Source: an uncultured Oscillospiraceae bacterium
GTDB taxonomy: Bacteria; Bacillota; Clostridia; Oscillospirales; Oscillospiraceae
DNA length: 9,131 nt
Assembly (NCBI GenBank): GCA_900752285.1
Contig: CAADUW010000065.1
Coordinates: forward strand, 1-9,131
Direction of reading: 5' to 3'
The notes beneath the pieces are model-generated. The model searched no databases. It was not told where the DNA came from and saw only the letters and a list, made by a program, of their open reading frames with translations. This document shows, in pieces, positions 6,823 through 9,131 of this stretch (the first letter of the stretch is position 1; each line of letters begins with the position of its first letter). Made by a program: the position numbers and the translations under genes.

Positions 6823-6862
6823 AAACTCCGACCCAATTCCGGGTCGGAGTTTCGTTTCTTTC
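6823..6862 (+). terminator. rpsB-tsf operon terminator
   Basis: AAACTCCGACCC (6823-6834) pairs perfectly with GGGTCGGAGTTT (6841-6852) over 12 bases around an AATTCC loop. A T-rich tail continues to 6862. It lies 26 bases after the tsf stop codon. Confidence 0.95.
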
Positions 6863-6891
6863 TTGACTTTTTCCCGGGAAACGGATAAACT
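6863..6891 (+). promoter_or_regulatory. promoter of the redox protein/acyltransferase/PAP2 operon
   Basis: TTGACT (6863-6868) and TAAACT (6886-6891) are spaced by 17 bases, matching the consensus at 5 and 4 of 6 positions. It lies right after the tsf terminator tail, so the downstream genes form a separate unit. TACAAT at 6892-6897 is an alternative -10 box but fits this -35 box poorly. Transcription would start near 6898. Confidence 0.65.
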
Positions 6892-6897
6892 TACAAT

Positions 6898-7057
6898 CTG
6901 AAATGAAAGGGGCGTTTGCGGCCCCATGGAAGTTTCCCATGTTTCAATCGAATCCACAAGGCTGCCCCGGTAAATGCGAGCGGGATGCGGTGCGGAATTT
7001 CGCCCATGCCCCGATTTGCGGCGTGCGGGTACAGGAGATTTTTTGGAGGTGCGCAGG
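6898..7057 (+). promoter_or_regulatory. long structured leader, weakly cobalamin-riboswitch-like
   Basis: About 160 bases separate the predicted start site from the first gene. Hairpins are possible at 6909-6925 (GGGGC with GCCCC) and 6926-6941 (CATGG with CCATG). A longer interrupted stem lies at 6981-7013: CGGG with CCCG, and GGTGCG with CGCCC around GAATTT. At 6950-6981 the order GAATCC, then GGCTGCCCC, then GGTAAATGCGAGC recalls the conserved core of cobalamin riboswitches. There the last two pieces are normally joined by CGCAAC, which is absent here, and I do not see the downstream GCCACTG or GGGAAGG elements. It may be a degenerate switch, another structured RNA, or coincidence. Small frames inside it lack ribosome binding sites. 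Confidence 0.3.
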
Positions 7058-7507
7058 ATGGAGCACAAAGCACTGGCAGAGGAATTTTTCCGGGCGGGGT
7101 ATAACTGCGCGCAGGCCGTAGTCGTGGCGTTCCATGATACCCTCGGCATTTCAGAACGGCAGGCGGCCCGGCTTTCCTCATCCTTTGGCGGCGGCATGGG
7201 CCGCATGCGGGAAACCTGCGGCGCGGTCAGCGGCATGCTGCTGGTGGCGGGACTCCTGTGGGGGTACGGCGTACCGGGGGACGACAGCTCCAAGGCGGAG
7301 CACTACCGGCTGGTGCAGAAGCTGGCGGGAAAATTCCGGGAGAGTACCGGGAGCCTTGTCTGCCGGGAACTGCTGGGAAATCCGCCCTCCGATCCCACGC
7401 CGACTCCCAGAACCCCGGACTTTTATAAAAACCGCCCCTGTGCCGGGTTCGTGGGACTGGCGGCGGAGATCCTTGACGAGGAACTCCGGCAGCGTCAGAA
7501 CCTGTGA
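7058..7507 (+). CDS. C_GCAxxG_C_C family putative redox-active protein
   Basis: The 149-residue product carries the four conserved cysteines of this family: C17 (in YNCAQAV), C54 (in ETCGAVSG, the CGAxxG motif), C102 (in LVCREL) and C128 (in RPCAGFV). The family is small and proposed to be redox-active, but no reaction is established. FGGGMGRM (43-50) before the CGAxxG motif is also typical. The only hydrophobic stretch is GMLLVAGLLWGYGV (59-72), so a cytoplasmic or membrane-associated location is likely. There is no signal peptide. I chose the ATG at 7058 because TTGGAGGT is at 7043-7050, and a longer in-frame ATG at 6974 lies in the leader with no ribosome binding site. It is the first gene of a unit with an acyltransferase-like and a PAP2 gene 42 bp downstream, so a role linked to membranes is possible but unproven. 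Confidence 0.85.
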   Translation: MEHKALAEEFFRAGYNCAQAVVVAFHDTLGISERQAARLSSSFGGGMGRMRETCGAVSGMLLVAGLLWGYGVPGDDSSKAEHYRLVQKLAGKFRESTGSLVCRELLGNPPSDPTPTPRTPDFYKNRPCAGFVGLAAEILDEELRQRQNL

Positions 7508-7549
7508 CTCCGTTCCCTCCATTTTACACAGAAAGGATGCGATTTCCCT

Positions 7550-8335
7550 TTGGCAAAAGAGAGCAGCCACTGCCGTCCCTTCTTCCTGTTTGTCCGGAAG
7601 GCCGTTCAGTTGGTGTACCCGAAAATCAAAGTGTTCGGCACGGAAAATCTGCCGGAGGAAGCCTGCATCGCCGTGGGAAACCACAGCCAGATGCACGGCC
7701 CCATTGCCGCCGAGCTGTATTATCCCCGGCCCCGGCTGACCTGGTGCATTGCCCAGATGCAGGTGCTGAAGGAAGTTCCGGCTTATGCCTATCAGGACTT
7801 CTGGAGCGGCAAGCCGAAGTGGTGCCGGTGGTTTTTCAAGATCATGTCCTATGTGATCGCGCCGATCTCCTCTTCCGTGTTCAATAATGCCGCCGTGATC
7901 CCGGTGTACCATGACAACCGGGTCATCACCACCTTCAAGCTCACCGTAAAGGCACTGGAAAACGGGCAGGACGTGATTATTTTCCCGGAAAAGCTGGAAA
8001 AACGGAACCATATCGTTTACCAGTTTCAGGAGAATTTCGTAGACGTGGCAAAGCTTTACTATAAGCGCACCGGGAAGAAGGCGGCCTTTGTGCCCATGTA
8101 CCTTGCCCCCCGGCTCCACGAGCTTCACATCGGAAAGCCCGTCTACTTCGATCCGGACACTCCCTTTGCCGAGGAACGGGAGCGGATCTGCGACGCAATG
8201 GCGGAGGGCATCACCGAGCTTGCCGATTCCCTGCCCCTGCATACCGTGGTGCCCTATGAGAATCTGTCTCCCCGGCAGTACCACACCAATAAACCCAGAG
8301 AGGTGACTGTTTCCCATGAAGAAGCCGGTTGTTGA
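7550..8335 (+). CDS. divergent PlsC-superfamily (lysophospholipid acyltransferase-like) protein, TTG start
   Basis: The 261-residue product has the fold signals of glycerolipid acyltransferases, which move a fatty acyl group onto lysophosphatidate or a similar acceptor at the inner membrane. ENLPEEACIAVGNHSQMHGP (32-51) holds the NH of catalytic motif I (N44, H45), and VIIFPE (142-147) matches the start of motif III. Two departures stand out: the aspartate of NHxxxxD is glycine (G50), and the usual FPEGTR is FPEKLEKR. PVYHDNRVITTFKLTVKAL lies between them. I recall related clostridial proteins sharing these variants, so this may be a distinct subfamily with another substrate. The start is the TTG at 7550, because no ATG or GTG in frame fits better and an in-frame TGA is at 7505. 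GAAAGGA lies 12 bases upstream. The end overlaps the next gene by 20 bp, suggesting translational coupling. Confidence 0.8.
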   Translation: MAKESSHCRPFFLFVRKAVQLVYPKIKVFGTENLPEEACIAVGNHSQMHGPIAAELYYPRPRLTWCIAQMQVLKEVPAYAYQDFWSGKPKWCRWFFKIMSYVIAPISSSVFNNAAVIPVYHDNRVITTFKLTVKALENGQDVIIFPEKLEKRNHIVYQFQENFVDVAKLYYKRTGKKAAFVPMYLAPRLHELHIGKPVYFDPDTPFAEERERICDAMAEGITELADSLPLHTVVPYENLSPRQYHTNKPREVTVSHEEAGC

Positions 8336-8999
8336 TTACCGAAAGCTTCGGCTGTCCAATCTCCGTTCCCCGGAATATTCCCATGTGCTCCTGCTGCTGG
8401 GCTGGGTCGGATACTTTATTCTGTATGTGCTGACGGAAAATCTCATTCCGCCGGAGCGGTGCCGCGTGATGCACTGTTGGCTGGACGATGTGATCCCGTT
8501 CAGCGAATATTTCCTCGTGTTCTACGCGGGCTGGTACCTGCTGGTGGCGGCGTCGCTGGCCTGGTTCCTCTTTTACGATGTAGACAGCTTCAAAAAGCTC
8601 CAGACCTATATCATCATTACTCAGATCATCGCCGTGTTCTTCTACATTTTCTTCCCCTCCCGGCAGGATCTGCGTCCGACGGAGTTCGCGCGGGACAATG
8701 TATTTACGAAGCTCATGACGATCATCTACACCGTGGATACCAGCACCGGCGTCTGCCCGTCCCTCCACGTGGCGTACTCGCTGGGAATCGCCTCCACTTG
8801 GCTCAAGAAAAAGAACGCTCCCGGGGCGCTGAAGGTGTTCATCACCCTGTTCGTCTGCGGGATCTGCGTCAGCGTCAGCTTTGTCAAGCAGCACAGCGTG
8901 CTGGATATCCTTGCCGCTCTCCCGGTAGGACTGGTGGCAGAGCTCATTGTATTCCGGGATTACTGGAAAGCCAAATTCCGGAAACCCGCAAAAGCATGA
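8316..8999 (+). CDS. PAP2-superfamily membrane phosphatase/phosphotransferase
   Basis: The 227-residue product is an integral membrane protein with about six hydrophobic segments (roughly 22-40, 62-86, 95-113, 148-163, 172-190 and 195-213). Three PAP2 motifs are recognisable: SRQDLRP (115-121) as motif 1, CPSLH (147-151) as motif 2, and SVSFVKQHSVLD (186-197) as motif 3, with H151, H193 and D197 the likely catalytic residues. The arginine expected after the first serine of motif 3 is valine. This SxxFxKQHSVxD form resembles the PAP2_3/Aur1-like branch, which includes lipid phosphatases and inositol-phosphate transferases. Likely substrates are phosphatidate, undecaprenyl pyrophosphate or another lipid phosphate; which one cannot be told. 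AGAGAGGTGA (8297-8306) serves as ribosome binding site inside the end of the acyltransferase gene. Together the two genes suggest remodelling of a phospholipid. Confidence 0.88.
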   Translation: MKKPVVDYRKLRLSNLRSPEYSHVLLLLGWVGYFILYVLTENLIPPERCRVMHCWLDDVIPFSEYFLVFYAGWYLLVAASLAWFLFYDVDSFKKLQTYIIITQIIAVFFYIFFPSRQDLRPTEFARDNVFTKLMTIIYTVDTSTGVCPSLHVAYSLGIASTWLKKKNAPGALKVFITLFVCGICVSVSFVKQHSVLDILAALPVGLVAELIVFRDYWKAKFRKPAKA

Positions 9000-9035
9000 A
9001 AAAAGCAGGAGAAGGTCAAGTGCCTTCTCCTGCTT
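8999..9035 (-). terminator. intrinsic terminator oriented to the minus strand
   Basis: AAGCAGGAGAAGG (9003-9015) pairs perfectly with CCTTCTCCTGCTT (9023-9035) over 13 bases around a 7-base loop. On the minus strand the stem runs straight into a T-tract, because six A residues (8999-9004) precede it on the plus strand. On the plus strand CAGCGTG follows, which is poor for termination. It most likely ends a convergent gene located right of the window, and may partly serve the PAP2 operon as well. Confidence 0.75.
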
Positions 9036-9061
9036 CAGCGTGTCAAAAAAGCCTCGCAGAG

Positions 9062-9083
9062 TTTGCCGCCCGCAGGCGGCAAA
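9062..9083. repeat. 9-bp inverted repeat, TTTGCCGCC/GGCGGCAAA
   Basis: TTTGCCGCC (9062-9070) and GGCGGCAAA (9075-9083) are perfect complements around a CGCA loop. A run of six A residues (9045-9050) lies on one side, so as minus-strand RNA the hairpin is followed after about 11 bases by six U residues. It could be a backup terminator or part of a dispersed intergenic repeat. Confidence 0.55.
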
Positions 9084-9095
9084 GGGATTCTGATC

Positions 9096-9128
9096 ATTTT
9101 CTGTCGGGGCGTGTACCTGACAGAAAAT
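9096..9128. repeat. 10-bp inverted repeat at the right edge
   Basis: ATTTTCTGTC (9096-9105) and GACAGAAAAT (9119-9128) are perfect complements separated by 13 bases. No coding frame covering it is convincing. It may be an operator dyad, an RNA hairpin or the edge of a repeat element that continues outside the window. Confidence 0.5.
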
Positions 9129-9131
9129 ACA

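Noticed and set aside
5585..6940. 451-residue open frame on the minus strand opposite tsf and the end of rpsB
   Set aside because: It covers two certain genes in antisense, spans the tsf terminator hairpin, and shows Leu/Gly/His-rich shadow composition without motifs.
6942..6955. TTTCAATCGAATCC, resembling a tRNA T-arm
   Set aside because: The flanking bases do not form a 5-bp T-stem, and no acceptor stem, D-arm or anticodon arm could be found around it.
6903..7121. Small frame in the leader of the cysteine-protein gene (starts MKGAFAAPWKF)
   Set aside because: No ribosome binding site lies before it, it runs into the real gene in another frame, and it sits in sequence better explained as structured leader.
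7178..8317. 379-residue minus-strand frame opposite the acyltransferase gene
   Set aside because: The plus strand carries clear PlsC-like and C_GCAxxG_C_C motifs here; the antisense frame has none and no ribosome binding site was seen.
9035..9130. Minus-strand frame ending in TGA at the right-edge terminator
   Set aside because: Only 31 codons are visible, with no recognisable motif, and the stretch contains two inverted repeats; it could be the end of a real gene but cannot be supported from this window.

Overview
The window looks like chromosomal DNA of a moderately GC-rich anaerobic Firmicute, probably a clostridium of the Oscillospiraceae/Ruminococcaceae type. The evidence is strong AGGAGG-type ribosome binding sites, textbook TTGNNN-17-TATAAT promoters, U-tailed hairpin terminators, a BspA-like leucine-rich surface protein with a Thr/Glu/Pro stalk, and a C_GCAxxG_C_C-family protein. 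The assignment is inferred from gene content and style only; no 16S gene is present.

Layout. 1-176 (minus): the start of an AT-rich class I methyltransferase gene running off the left edge. 330-708: a self-contained rpsT (ribosomal protein S20) unit with its own promoter and terminator. 709-3812: recG (DNA branch-migration helicase), preceded by a 13-bp inverted repeat in its leader, then a secreted, membrane-anchored leucine-rich-repeat protein 37 bp downstream. 3813-4046: a gene-free gap with competing hairpins. 4047-4910: an RluA-family pseudouridine synthase. 4921-6852: the rpsB-tsf operon (ribosomal protein S2 and elongation factor Ts) with an UP-element-like promoter, a folded leader and a perfect 12-bp terminator. 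6863-8999: a second operon with a long structured leader, encoding a four-cysteine redox-type protein, a PlsC-superfamily acyltransferase-like protein and a PAP2-superfamily membrane protein. 8999-9131: three inverted repeats; the first is an intrinsic terminator for the minus strand, so a convergent gene may lie to the right.

How the parts relate. The left and centre are translation and genome-maintenance housekeeping: S20, S2, EF-Ts, an rRNA or tRNA modification enzyme, and RecG. The right-hand operon is the accessory part. Its last two genes overlap by 20 bp and both point to membrane lipid chemistry, while its first gene is a small cysteine protein of unknown role. I see no CRISPR array, insertion sequence, tRNA or rRNA gene. 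I found no clear case for a wholly new system. The best leads are the leader at 6898-7057, part of which resembles a cobalamin riboswitch core with a short piece missing, the redox/acyltransferase/PAP2 operon it precedes, and the rpsB leader.
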